Below the pieces are notes generated by a model. That model was not told the origin of the DNA. It did no database searches and saw only the letters and a program-made list of their open reading frames with translations. The translations under genes and the position numbers were made by a program. This document shows, piece after piece, positions 25,445 to 34,037 of a DNA stretch of 47,022 bases. The stretch is from an uncultured Acetatifactor sp. (GTDB taxonomy: Bacteria; Bacillota; Clostridia; Lachnospirales; Lachnospiraceae): contig CANPXL010000023.1 in assembly GCA_947586055.1 (NCBI GenBank), forward strand, positions 1 through 47,022, read 5' to 3'. Every line of letters starts with the position of its first letter. Positions within the stretch are counted from its first letter, which is position 1.

Positions 25445-25963
25445 CTACCAGAGGATCAGGATGATAAAAAGTCCGCCCATAATGCCGAACCCGACAGCCA
25501 TTCTGCTCCTGTCGGCGCACTCCTTTTCCAGCCGTCTCTCCGTCTCCGCCAGCAGCTCCCTGCTCTGTTCCATGGCCCGAAGCTGCATCTGTCCGTCCTG
25601 GTACCCCGTGTCCGAGACAAACTGCAGAAACAGTTCCCTGTCCTCCCCGCTCAGCGGCAGGCCTTTTAACGTCCCGCCCAGCCGCTCCCGGAACACCTCC
25701 GCGAAGGAGCTTCCCCCGTTTTCCTCCATCCGTTCCGCCACATCCCGGAACGCCTCGTCAAAAGGCGCCTTCATCTGGCCCGCGGCCAGCCGGCAGCATT
25801 CCGGAAGCGTCGCCCTGCCGTAACGGACCTGGCTGGCGAGAAGCTCCAGAATGTTTTCCAGAATCCGCAGCGTCCGTATCCTGTCCCGGTACTGCTGCCG
25901 GTACAGAATCCCAAGTCCCGCGCACCCGGAAAACACGAAGACGGCTCCCATTCCCTTTAACAT
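25445..25963 (-). CDS. spoIIIAB: Stage III sporulation protein AB
   Basis: SpoIIIAB is a helical protein related to type II secretion GspF and works with the SpoIIIAA ATPase. The ATG at 25963, with GGGGGAGACGGAG ahead, gives 172 residues and overlaps the end of spoIIIAA by seven bases. The N-terminal membrane segment (about 4-20) is followed by ILENILELLASQVRYGRATLPE (two shorter blocks at 33-54), FAEVFRERL and a long helix to a second C-terminal membrane segment (MGGLFIILILW). The frame is open for 126 codons further upstream, but this belongs to the shadow of spoIIIAA. Confidence 0.93.
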   Translation of the reverse strand: MLKGMGAVFVFSGCAGLGILYRQQYRDRIRTLRILENILELLASQVRYGRATLPECCRLAAGQMKAPFDEAFRDVAERMEENGGSSFAEVFRERLGGTLKGLPLSGEDRELFLQFVSDTGYQDGQMQLRAMEQSRELLAETERRLEKECADRSRMAVGFGIMGGLFIILILW

Positions 25964-26916
25964 TCTCCGTCTCCCCCGGCGGTTTCCTTGTTGTCGCGCT
26001 CCAGATACTGTCTCACCACGCACCTGCCCTCCTTTTTTCCCAGCAGCACGGTCAGATCGAAAAGCCGCTTCAGTTCCCGGCTTTCTATGCCAAACCGTCT
26101 CTCCAGATCCTCCGCGCTCTCCCCGTGGGCCGTCGCCAGTATCCGGCAGCCGCAGGCGGCGGCGCTCTTTAACTGCTCCAGTTCCTCCCTGCTCCCAAGT
26201 TCGTCGATGGCGATGACCCGGGGGGACATGGATCGCAGCAGCAACAACATTCCCGTCGCCTTCGGGCAGGCGCTGAGCACATCCGTCCGCATTCCGAGAT
26301 CGTTCTGTGGAACGCCGCAGAACGATCCCGCCAGTTCGCACCGCTCGTCAACCACTCCCACGGTAAGGCCCGCTCCGTAAGGATTGCCGTCTGAGATCTG
26401 ACGGATCAGATCTCTGAGAAGCGTGGTCTTTCCGCATCCCGGCGGCGACAGGATCAGCGCGTTTTTCAGGCCGTCCGCCCCGTACATCCTCGGGATCACC
26501 GCATTGGCCGCCCCCTTTACTTCATGGGAGACGCGCACGTTCATAAAGGCTATGTTTTTGATGGTGCGAAGCCCTCCGCCGCTTTCCGGCACGGCTTGTC
26601 CCGCCACGCCCACCCTGTGCCCTCCCTTAACCGTGATAAAGCCCTGGCGCAACTCGTCTTCATAGGCATAAAGGGAATAATGGCAGATATGGCCGAGAAG
26701 CCCCTCCAGTTCCTCCGCCGTGACCCGGGCCGCCTCCTGAGGGCTGTCCGAAAAGAACCCCTGCCGGTTCAAAAACAGTTCTCTGCCGCCCATATAGATC
26801 ATAACGGGTTTTCCCGCCCTGAGCCGGATCTCCTGAATCTCCTGCTGGCAGGCCGCTGTCTGGCGCCAGAACTCTCTCTGTCCCTCCGGGAAAAGCCGGA
26901 TAATGGTATTTTCCAA
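25957..26916 (-). CDS. spoIIIAA: Stage III sporulation protein AA, secretion-type ATPase
   Basis: SpoIIIAA is the AAA-type, GspE/VirB11-related ATPase thought to power the SpoIIIA-SpoIIQ channel. The best start is TTG at 26916, seven bases after AGGAGGG. The ATG at 26937 has only a weak SD and would leave almost no leader after the sigma-E-like promoter at 26953-26980. The resulting 319-residue protein has Walker A LSPPGCGKTTLLRDL (about 153-167), the strand VGVVDERCELAG, and Walker B VIAIDELGSREE followed by ATAHGESAEDL. It is the first gene of spoIIIAA-AH. Confidence 0.94.
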   Translation of the reverse strand: MENTIIRLFPEGQREFWRQTAACQQEIQEIRLRAGKPVMIYMGGRELFLNRQGFFSDSPQEAARVTAEELEGLLGHICHYSLYAYEDELRQGFITVKGGHRVGVAGQAVPESGGGLRTIKNIAFMNVRVSHEVKGAANAVIPRMYGADGLKNALILSPPGCGKTTLLRDLIRQISDGNPYGAGLTVGVVDERCELAGSFCGVPQNDLGMRTDVLSACPKATGMLLLLRSMSPRVIAIDELGSREELEQLKSAAACGCRILATAHGESAEDLERRFGIESRELKRLFDLTVLLGKKEGRCVVRQYLERDNKETAGGDGEC

Positions 26917-27199
26917 AGACGTGCCCTCCTGTCTCATCGATCCTTTCTTTCCAATATATGTGGACAGGCGGCGGATATTCCTGTTTTTTTCTTTACCCGT
27001 TTTCTTCCCTTTTTTCTTCCCTTTTTTTCTTCTCTTTTTTTCTTTCCTGTTTTCCTCCCTGTTTTCTTCCTCAGTTTCTCTTCCTCAGTTTCTCTTCCTC
27101 CCTCCAGGTTTCCGGCTGCGCCGCGGACCCGGGACGCCGCCTTTTCTTTTCGTTTCCGCCGCCCCGCGGGCCGGGCCTGACCGACGCCCTCTGGCGCAT
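26917..27199. other. Non-coding region upstream of spoIIIA with a long polypyrimidine tract
   Basis: 26981-27107 is almost wholly pyrimidine on the plus strand (purine on the minus), with near-repeats of TTCTTCCC, and CTTCCTCAGTTTCT repeated twice (about 27066-27093). Open frames across it encode only Lys/Glu/Arg repeats or Phe/Ser repeats, and I consider them non-coding. The spoIIIA promoter lies at its spoIIIA-proximal side, and the metY terminator at the other. Confidence 0.7.
26953..26980 (-). promoter_or_regulatory. Sigma-E-like promoter for the spoIIIA operon
   Basis: On the minus strand GAATATC (26980-26974) is followed after 13 bases by CATATATT (26960-26953). This matches the mother-cell sigma-E pattern (ATATT, then CATAnAnT) at an acceptable spacing. 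The start would fall near 26946, about 30 bases before the TTG start. The spoIIIA operon is known to be sigma-E dependent in Bacillus subtilis, which supports the match. Confidence 0.6.
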
Positions 27200-27245
27200 A
27201 AAAAAAGACCGCCGACATTCCGCCGAAGGCGGTATGCCAGTGGTC
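27200..27245 (-). terminator. Intrinsic terminator after metY
   Basis: On the minus strand a long stem with GGCGG/CCGCC core, a TTCG tetraloop and outer GACC/GGTC pairs is followed by seven T residues. It separates metY from the spoIIIA promoter region. A shorter T run on the plus side suggests it could work both ways. Confidence 0.85.
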
Positions 27246-27291
27246 CTTTTCCCTTTTAAGTTACGCCGGCTTCCAACTGCCGGCTTTCAAC

Positions 27292-28563
27292 TTATGCCAG
27301 CGCCTGTTTCAGATCCTCTATGATATCGTTTACATCCTCAAGTCCCACCGACAGTCGGATCAGATCGGCGTCCACCCCGGCCTCGGCAAGCTGCTCGTCC
27401 GTCATCTGCCTGTGCGTATGGCTCGCAGGATGCAGCAGACAAGTCTTTGCGTCCGCCACATGGGTGACGATGGAAACCAGCTTCAGCCGATCCATAAATT
27501 CAATGGCCGCGCTCCTGCCACCCTTCACGCCGAAGGCAAGCACACCGCAGGTGCCGTTTGGCATGTATTTCTCGGCCAGCGCATGATATTTGTCGCTCTC
27601 CAGTCCCGCATAATGCACCCAGGCCACCTTCTCGTGGCCGTTCAGGAACTTTGCCACCGCAAGAGCGTTTTCACAGTGTCTCTGCATCCTGATATGAAGC
27701 GACTCCAGCCCCAGATTGAGATAAAACGCGTTCTGCGGCGACTGAATGGGGCCGAGATCCCGCATCAGCTGGGCCGTGGCCTTCGTGATGTAAGCGCCCC
27801 GTCCGAATCTTTCGGCGTAAGTGATCCCGTGATAGGAAGGATCCGGAGTGGTCAGTCCCGGAAATTTCTCGGCGTGTTCCAGCCAGTTAAAGTTTCCGCT
27901 GTCCACAATACAGCCGCCCACCGCCGCCGCATGGCCGTCCATGTACTTGGTCGTGGAGTGGGTCACGATATCCGCTCCCCACTCAAAAGGCCTGCAGTTC
28001 ACCGGCGTTGCGAACGTATTGTCCACAATCAGCGGCACTCCGTGGGAATGGGCAAGCCGCGCAAACTTCTCAATGTCAAACACAGACACGGTGGGGTTTG
28101 TGATCGTCTCGCCGAATACGGCCTTCGTATTCGGGCGGAAATACTTTGCCAGCTCTTCCTCCGGCAGTTCCTGATCCACGAAGGTACACTCAATTCCCAT
28201 TTTTTTCATGGTTACGCCGAACAGATTATATGTGCCTCCGTAGATCGAAGAAGATGATATAAAATGCCCTCCCGTCTCGCAGATATTGAAGACCGCGAAA
28301 AAGTTCGCCGCCTGACCGGAAGCCGTAAGCATCGCCGCTTCGCCGCCCTCCAGCGCGCAGATCTTCGCCGCCACCGCGTCGTTGGTGGGATTCTGCAGGC
28401 GGGTGTAAAAATACCCGTCTGCCTCCAGATCAAACAGCTTCCCCATGGCGTCGCTGGAATCATATTTGAACGTGGTGCTCTGGCAGATGGAAAGCTGCCT
28501 GGGGTCCCCCTGCGCCGGCTTCCATCCCTCATGGATACATTTTGTTCCGATTTCCGTTGTCAT
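27292..28563 (-). CDS. metY: O-acetylhomoserine sulfhydrylase (aminocarboxypropyltransferase)
   Basis: MetY is a PLP enzyme that makes homocysteine from O-acetylhomoserine and sulfide (direct sulfhydrylation), or cystathionine-type products. The 423-residue protein fits MetY and is longer than MetB/MetC. Key sequence includes YTRLQNPTNDAV (about 53-64), LTASGQAANFFA, the PLP-phosphate site and the catalytic Lys in HSTTKYMDGH (about residue 205), and the C-terminal LIRLSVGLEDVNDIIEDL. The ATG at 28563 has GGAGG nine bases upstream. It is followed by a strong terminator. No SAM riboswitch or T-box was recognised in the 64-base leader. Confidence 0.94.
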   Translation of the reverse strand: MTTEIGTKCIHEGWKPAQGDPRQLSICQSTTFKYDSSDAMGKLFDLEADGYFYTRLQNPTNDAVAAKICALEGGEAAMLTASGQAANFFAVFNICETGGHFISSSSIYGGTYNLFGVTMKKMGIECTFVDQELPEEELAKYFRPNTKAVFGETITNPTVSVFDIEKFARLAHSHGVPLIVDNTFATPVNCRPFEWGADIVTHSTTKYMDGHAAAVGGCIVDSGNFNWLEHAEKFPGLTTPDPSYHGITYAERFGRGAYITKATAQLMRDLGPIQSPQNAFYLNLGLESLHIRMQRHCENALAVAKFLNGHEKVAWVHYAGLESDKYHALAEKYMPNGTCGVLAFGVKGGRSAAIEFMDRLKLVSIVTHVADAKTCLLHPASHTHRQMTDEQLAEAGVDADLIRLSVGLEDVNDIIEDLKQALA

Positions 28564-28627
28564 CTTCGTTTTCCTCCGTCAATTATTTTATGTGTCTGAA
28601 CCGCTGTTTCCCACACGCCGATCCTGT

Positions 28628-30232
28628 CTATTGTATCACAACATTATGATAAACCCGGTAATAGCCGCTTCCAAGGTTCTGGACCTGAATCTGGATGTAA
28701 AATTCCGACGCGCCCAGCTCCTTCAGAACGGCGTCCACATACCCGTTTTTATAGCTTCCGATGCTGTAGGCCAACTCCACCGTCTTCCAGAGAGACTCCG
28801 GCACGACGTTGGAGAACTGCCCCTCTCCTATTCCAAGCAGCTTAAGCTGCGCGGCGCAGTCCGCGTAATACGCTTCCATGGTATCCGCCAGTTCGCTTTC
28901 GGCAATTCCAAGCCGCTCCATGTCGGCCCTCCGCTGTTCCTCCGTGGGAACGCGCTCTTCCTCGTCATCATCCTCATCCTGGCGATAACCGCCGTTTCCC
29001 TCCCAGGTCAGCGGCCGCATGGGCTCCTGAGATTCCGCGGGCTGTTCCTGCCCGGACTGCCCCGTCTTTTCTCCGCCGCCGTCTTCCGGCGCGGCAGTCT
29101 CCACCGCTGCGTCCGGCCCGAACGCCGTTCCCATACAGGCCGGCAGATACACGGACAGACCGGTCCGGCGATGCGTCGGCGCATAATACGCGTCCGTCCT
29201 GTTAAAATAATCGTGGGTCAGCGTATCCGTATCGTCCCACGTCACATCGACGTTATAATAGTCCTCTCCCAGCTTCACAATGTTCCAGGCGTGGTCCTCC
29301 CCCGCAAACCCCGTACAGTAATAGCATGGAATCCCAAGCTGCTGCATCAGATACTGAAACGCTCTTGCGTAGCCGGCGCAGACGGTCCTCGCAGTCACAA
29401 GTCCGCTGAAGGCGCTCTGGTTCATCCGGCTGTTCTGGTCGTAGGACACAAGCTCCGCCAGCGCGTCATGGACATAGCGCTCCTTCTCATAATTGCCGTT
29501 CTGGTTCCTTGCCTGCTCCAGAATCGTCTCCGCCTGGCCGAGGAACATATCCCTGGCGGCCTCCATGTCATTTATGGTCTCGTTATACTGAAGCCCGATC
29601 TCCACGCAGGTGCCGTCCTCCAGATACTTGCAGGAAAAGCTTGTCTCCAGCCAGAACAGCTCCGGGTGGTCGTTGTACACAGCCTCAAAGCAGCGCCGGA
29701 CCCGCTCCGGTTCCATATCCTCCACCGGCGTAAAGGACACGGTCTGCTGGGCGGCGTTGGCGTAAATCTGACAGTAGAGCCTTTTCATATCGGGCTCCAG
29801 CATGGCGTAATAGGGATAATACGTCTCGTCAAAGGCCAGTTCCTCCCCCAGTTCCCCGGGCGAGATCACGTCGGATTCCTCTAAAAGCACCTGCTGGGCG
29901 TCCTCGCTGACAGGTTCATAACCTGTCCTTCCGTTCACGGCCGCAGGCGGTTCTCCGGGCTCCTGCCCCGGGACAAGATAGCCTGTGTTCTCCCGGTCCG
30001 CCAGCCAGTCTGCGTTGACGCCGGACACGCTTTCCGGCAGCGCGCCGGTTCCCCTGTTCGCCGCGTTCCCATCATTTTCTCCCGCATCCGCCCCCGGTCC
30101 GTTCCGAAACTCCTGCACCTTACGGGAAAGCGCATCCGTCAGGGAGGGATTCAGCGCGCAGATTACAATTCCCAGACAGGCTGCCAGAAACAGCCCCACA
30201 ATCGCAAACAGAATACGTTTCACTGTTTTCAT
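28628..30232 (-). CDS. Membrane-anchored or secreted transglutaminase-like protein
   Basis: The ATG at 30232 gives 534 residues and follows GGCGGAG by nine bases. A single N-terminal hydrophobic segment (about 7-25) acts as anchor or uncleaved signal, with no lipobox. After a low-complexity stretch, the region NDHPELFWLETSF (about 197) resembles the lipoprotein at 17436-18677. The transglutaminase core holds Cys in TVCAGYARAFQYL (about 285), His in DHAWNIV and Asp in YNVDVTWDDT, so the triad is complete. A Glu/Gln/Pro-rich linker (about 365-425) leads to a C-terminal domain of about 110 residues I do not recognise. A role at the cell surface is likely, with substrate unknown. Confidence 0.82.
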   Translation of the reverse strand: MKTVKRILFAIVGLFLAACLGIVICALNPSLTDALSRKVQEFRNGPGADAGENDGNAANRGTGALPESVSGVNADWLADRENTGYLVPGQEPGEPPAAVNGRTGYEPVSEDAQQVLLEESDVISPGELGEELAFDETYYPYYAMLEPDMKRLYCQIYANAAQQTVSFTPVEDMEPERVRRCFEAVYNDHPELFWLETSFSCKYLEDGTCVEIGLQYNETINDMEAARDMFLGQAETILEQARNQNGNYEKERYVHDALAELVSYDQNSRMNQSAFSGLVTARTVCAGYARAFQYLMQQLGIPCYYCTGFAGEDHAWNIVKLGEDYYNVDVTWDDTDTLTHDYFNRTDAYYAPTHRRTGLSVYLPACMGTAFGPDAAVETAAPEDGGGEKTGQSGQEQPAESQEPMRPLTWEGNGGYRQDEDDDEEERVPTEEQRRADMERLGIAESELADTMEAYYADCAAQLKLLGIGEGQFSNVVPESLWKTVELAYSIGSYKNGYVDAVLKELGASEFYIQIQVQNLGSGYYRVYHNVVIQ

Positions 30233-30284
30233 CGCATCACACTCCGCCTTACGGCTCAATCATTTGCTGCATTCATATTAACAT

Positions 30285-30325
30285 AAAAGGCGGTCCGTTC
30301 GCAACCATAAGCTGCCCGGACCGCC
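30285..30325 (-). terminator. Intrinsic terminator after the GH94 gene
   Basis: On the minus strand GGCGGTCCG (30325-30317) pairs with CGGACCGCC (30297-30289), with an inner GCA/TGC pair, and is followed by TTTTA. It closes the mannan operon before the transglutaminase-like gene. Confidence 0.8.
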
Positions 30326-30353
30326 GATCTGCCGTGTCAGTTTCGTTTTTTCC

Positions 30354-32747
30354 TTACATCACCAGTTCGATCTCGTTTTCTTCCTGAAGTTCCGTCTCCG
30401 GTACATAAGGCTGATCCGCCTTCTTTCCGTTGATGTAGAACTCCCGGAAGCCGCTCTCTCTTCCCTCCGGATTCTTCACGGTGATGTGAAGCTTCTTTCC
30501 GCGGAATACCTTATCCATGGTCATCTCCTTCCACTGGGAAGGGATGGAAGGGCATACCCAGAGACCGTTCAGGTCAGGGCGCATACCGCAGATGCCTTCC
30601 ACGCACCCCACCATACAGGTGGAAGCCGTGCCGGTAAGCCAGTGCACATGGGAACGTCCCTCAAAAGGCGACTCCACGCTCTCCGTAAACTGTCCGTGCA
30701 CATAGGGCTCAAGTCTGCGCACGTCGGCGTTGTCGTTCTGGGAGGCCGGCGAACTCTCCGTAAAGTAGGTGTAGGCGCGGTTTCCGTGTCCCATCAGCGC
30801 TTCCGCCAGAATGATCCAGCCCTGGGGCTGCGAGAAGATACCGCCGTTCTCCTTGGTGGAGGGATTGAACAGCAGCGCCTGCGCCCCGTCAAAGGCATGA
30901 TCCACATAAGAAGGACTCATCAGGCGGACGCCGTATTTCGTGTTCAGCTCCCGGTACACCGTATCAAGCGCGGCCTGCGCCTGCTCTTTGGATGCCAGTC
31001 CGCTGATCACGGCCCATGACTGGGGATTCAGCCACATACTCGCCTCGGGATCGTTTTTGGAACCGATGACCTGGCCGTCCTCCTTGATCCCTCTGACATA
31101 GCGGTCGTCTTCCCAGCATTCCTTCTGGATGATGTCGCCCAGCTCCTTCTGGGTCTTCTCCAGATACTCTATGTAAGCGGTATCCTTCTGATCCTCCGCA
31201 AATCCCTTCATCACGGTAAAGGCGTAATAGAGCTGCATTGCCACAAAGGTGGACTCGCCCTTCTTGCCCAGCCTCAGGCAGTCGTTCCAGTCGGCGTGCA
31301 GGCCCGCGGGCATCTTATGGTCGCCCAGCCGGTCCATGGAAAACTGGATCGCTCTCTTTAAGTGGTCGTAAACGGTGCCTTCCTCCTTGTTGGCGTAAGG
31401 GATCACCTCATTGATAAATTCCCTGTTGCCCGTCTCGGAAACATATTTCCAGACGGTAGGGAAGAGCCACAGGGCGTCGTCCGCCCGGTATGCGGGATGT
31501 CCCGTCTCGCGGACGTAGGATTCGTCCTCGGGCGTATCCTCGTGTCCGGCGTTATGCGTATATTTCACCAGAGGAAGTCCGCCGCCATGGTTTACCTGCG
31601 CGGAAAGCATAAAGCGGATCTGTTTTGCCGCCATCTCGGGATCCAGATGGATAATCCCCTGAATGTCCTGCACGGTATCGCGATAGCCGTAACCGTTTCT
31701 CTGTCCGCAATAGATCAGGGAAGCGGCTCTGGACCAGGTAAAGGTAATGAAGCACTGGTACGCGTTCCAGGTATTGATCATGCTGTTGAAGGCAGGATCC
31801 GGCGTGTTTACCTGGAAGTTGGCAAGCTTGCCGTGCCAGTAGGTCTTAAGCTCCTGAAGCTCTCTGTCCACGGTTCCCGCCTTCTCGTAGGAAGCGATGA
31901 TGGCGTCCGCCTTCTCGTTGTCCGCCTGGCCGAACACGAATATCAGTTCCTTCGTCTCGCCGGCCCCAAGCTCCAGAGCGCTGTGCAGCGCGCCGCAGCC
32001 GTTGGCGTTATAGTTCAGCACGCCGTCACACTTTCCGTTTTCCACCGCCACGGGATTTCCGTAGCCGTGGTATCTGCCCAGGAAAGCTTCCTTGTCGCCG
32101 TTATAGGAGGTAACGGGCGCGCCCGCCAGTCCGAGAAAACGCTCTCTGCCGTTGGAGCCCTTCTCGTTCTTTCCCACGTTTTCATTGATGGTCTGAAGGA
32201 TCTTGTTTCCCTTAAAGTAGGTTCTGGTAATGAACAGGGTGTACTGGAGATTGACCTGATCCTGCTCGTAATTGCTCTCGTTGGTAAACTCCGCATAAGA
32301 AAATACGGAGATCTTTCTCGCTCTGCCGGAGGTGTTCGTCACCTTCGCGCGCCATACCTCATAGGTCTTGTTCAGCGGCACATAGTAAAGCGTCTCACAG
32401 TGAATGCCGGCATAGTCGGAAATCATGTTCGTGTAAGCCGTTCCGTGGCGGCACTCGGATTTGTACTGATCCAGCGGCTTCGCCACGGGCTGCCAGGATG
32501 CGGACCAGTAATCCTTCGTCTCGTCGTCCCTGAGATAAATGTATCTTCCGGGCGTGTCGTCGCTGTTGAAATGATACCGCAGGATCCGTCCGTTTGCGCC
32601 GCTCTGTACAAAGCTGTACCCGCCCGCATTGTTGGAAATAATGGCGCCGTAGGCGGGAGATCCCAGATAATTCGCCCAGGGCGCGGGAGTGTCGGGTCTT
32701 GTGATGACATACTCCCTGTTCGTTTCGTCAAAATAACCGTAATTCAT
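30354..32747 (-). CDS. GH94 glycoside phosphorylase, probably cellobiose phosphorylase
   Basis: GH94 cellobiose phosphorylases split cellobiose with phosphate into glucose-1-phosphate and glucose. The 797-residue cytosolic protein has no signal peptide. The N terminus (MNYGYFDETNREYVITRPDTP) is the CBP type. Later blocks are WNAYQCFITFTWSRAASL (about 325), YGYRDTVQDIQG (about 350) and the catalytic acid Asp in HADWNDCLRLGKKGES (about 485-500), with the C-terminal HWLTGTASTCMVG near 695. It is the last gene of the mannan operon. In that setting it may use cellobiose from glucomannan, or glucosyl-mannose formed by the neighbouring epimerase. Which disaccharide is preferred cannot be read from the sequence. 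Confidence 0.9.
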   Translation of the reverse strand: MNYGYFDETNREYVITRPDTPAPWANYLGSPAYGAIISNNAGGYSFVQSGANGRILRYHFNSDDTPGRYIYLRDDETKDYWSASWQPVAKPLDQYKSECRHGTAYTNMISDYAGIHCETLYYVPLNKTYEVWRAKVTNTSGRARKISVFSYAEFTNESNYEQDQVNLQYTLFITRTYFKGNKILQTINENVGKNEKGSNGRERFLGLAGAPVTSYNGDKEAFLGRYHGYGNPVAVENGKCDGVLNYNANGCGALHSALELGAGETKELIFVFGQADNEKADAIIASYEKAGTVDRELQELKTYWHGKLANFQVNTPDPAFNSMINTWNAYQCFITFTWSRAASLIYCGQRNGYGYRDTVQDIQGIIHLDPEMAAKQIRFMLSAQVNHGGGLPLVKYTHNAGHEDTPEDESYVRETGHPAYRADDALWLFPTVWKYVSETGNREFINEVIPYANKEEGTVYDHLKRAIQFSMDRLGDHKMPAGLHADWNDCLRLGKKGESTFVAMQLYYAFTVMKGFAEDQKDTAYIEYLEKTQKELGDIIQKECWEDDRYVRGIKEDGQVIGSKNDPEASMWLNPQSWAVISGLASKEQAQAALDTVYRELNTKYGVRLMSPSYVDHAFDGAQALLFNPSTKENGGIFSQPQGWIILAEALMGHGNRAYTYFTESSPASQNDNADVRRLEPYVHGQFTESVESPFEGRSHVHWLTGTASTCMVGCVEGICGMRPDLNGLWVCPSIPSQWKEMTMDKVFRGKKLHITVKNPEGRESGFREFYINGKKADQPYVPETELQEENEIELVM

Positions 32748-32807
32748 GCCGTGTTCTCCTTTTTTGATTTTCCGGAACTTCTGAAACCTGTAACCATTGT
32801 ACCATAT

Positions 32808-33977
32808 CTATCCAAGCATCTCAAGATTTTTCCTGATCAGTTCGCAGCGCTGTTTTACACAGTCCGGGCTGCGCAGAGGATCCTTCGGCGTGTTGAACAC
32901 ATAGTCGGTCAGCCTGTCGAGGTCGGTGACCGCCACATGCAGTCTGGTGTCGCTGGAGGCGTAATAGATATAGACTTCTCCCTTTTCGTTCACCACCGCG
33001 CCGTTGGTAAACACCACATTGGACACGTCGCCCACTCTCTCCCGGCCCCTGGGCCCGATCAGCATGCCGGAGGGCTCCGCGATCACCCTGCCGGGATCCG
33101 CCAGATCCGTGGCGAAGGCGTAGATCACATACCGCAGCCCCGCCGCCGTGTTGCGCACCCCGTGGGCAATATGGATCCAGCCCCTGTCGGTCCTGATGGG
33201 CACCGCGCCGGCGCCGTTTTTCACCTCCGTGATGGTGTGGTAGCGGCGGATGCTGGTCATGCGTTCCTCGTCGATGACCGCATTTGTGATATCGCTGCAG
33301 AGTCCGAAGCCCACGCCGCCGCCGGAACCGGTGTCGATAAAGTCGTCCATGGGCCTGGTATAGAAGGCGTACTTGCCGTCCACAAATTCCGGATGGAGCA
33401 GCACATTCCTCTGCTGGGGGGAATGCAGGGTCTTTAAATTGGGCAGTCTCTCCCAGTTCTTCAGATCCTTCGTGCGCACGATGCCTGCCGCCGCCACCGC
33501 GGCGGAAAGATCCTTCGAGGAAACATCCTTGCTCTCGGAGCAGAATATGCCGTAAATATAGCCGTCCTCATGCTTTGTCAGACGCATGTCGTAAACGTTC
33601 GTCTCTTCCGGGCAGGTGTCCGGCAGTTCCACCGGGTAATCCCAGAACCGGAACCCGTCCACGCCGCTTGCGCTCTCCGCCACGCCGAAGAAGGATTTTC
33701 TGTCGTTTCCCTCGATCCTCGCCACCAGATAATACTTTCCGTTTAAATAAATGGCGCCGGAGTTCATCACGGCGTTTACGCCAAGACGCTCCTGAAAGTA
33801 AGGATTGGTCTCTTTGTTGATGTCATACTGCCATGTCACAGGGATATGCTCCCTTGTGAGCACAGGGTAGCGGTACCGGCTGTAGATACCGTTGTAAAAG
33901 CTGTCGTCCACCTGGTTCTTCCGGGCAAGCAGCGCTTCCTGCCGCTCCCGCAGCCAGTAATACTTTTCATGAATCAT
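32808..33977 (-). CDS. GH130_1 4-O-beta-D-mannosyl-D-glucose phosphorylase
   Basis: This enzyme phosphorolyses mannosyl-glucose to mannose-1-phosphate and glucose, after epimerisation of mannobiose. The 389-residue length and sequence ([56 protein letters not shown]) match the MGP subfamily, which has this long N terminus; GH130_2 members lack it. The general acid Asp is likely in [17 protein letters not shown] (about residue 131), as in the family. A five-bladed beta-propeller is expected. The gene lies between the epimerase and the GH94 phosphorylase. Known relatives are RaMP1 of Ruminococcus albus and BfMGP of Bacteroides fragilis. Confidence 0.92.
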   Translation of the reverse strand: MIHEKYYWLRERQEALLARKNQVDDSFYNGIYSRYRYPVLTREHIPVTWQYDINKETNPYFQERLGVNAVMNSGAIYLNGKYYLVARIEGNDRKSFFGVAESASGVDGFRFWDYPVELPDTCPEETNVYDMRLTKHEDGYIYGIFCSESKDVSSKDLSAAVAAAGIVRTKDLKNWERLPNLKTLHSPQQRNVLLHPEFVDGKYAFYTRPMDDFIDTGSGGGVGFGLCSDITNAVIDEERMTSIRRYHTITEVKNGAGAVPIRTDRGWIHIAHGVRNTAAGLRYVIYAFATDLADPGRVIAEPSGMLIGPRGRERVGDVSNVVFTNGAVVNEKGEVYIYYASSDTRLHVAVTDLDRLTDYVFNTPKDPLRSPDCVKQRCELIRKNLEMLG

Positions 33978-34037
33978 GCCCCGATCCCTCCCGATCTTGT
34001 CTGTTGTTTTATGGGTTTGTCTGTCCTTCCGGCCATT

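Noticed and set aside
26934..27218. A 94-residue Lys/Arg/Glu-rich frame on the minus strand upstream of spoIIIA
   Set aside because: It is the translation of the polypurine tract, with no SD or protein-like pattern; the opposite-strand Phe/Ser-rich frames are the same artefact.
28564..28627. SAM riboswitch or T-box in front of metY
   Set aside because: The leader is only 64 bases and lacks the conserved S-box or T-box sequence.
31362..33437. A 691-residue plus-strand frame opposite the GH94 and GH130 genes
   Set aside because: It is the antisense of well-identified enzymes and shows no domain of its own.
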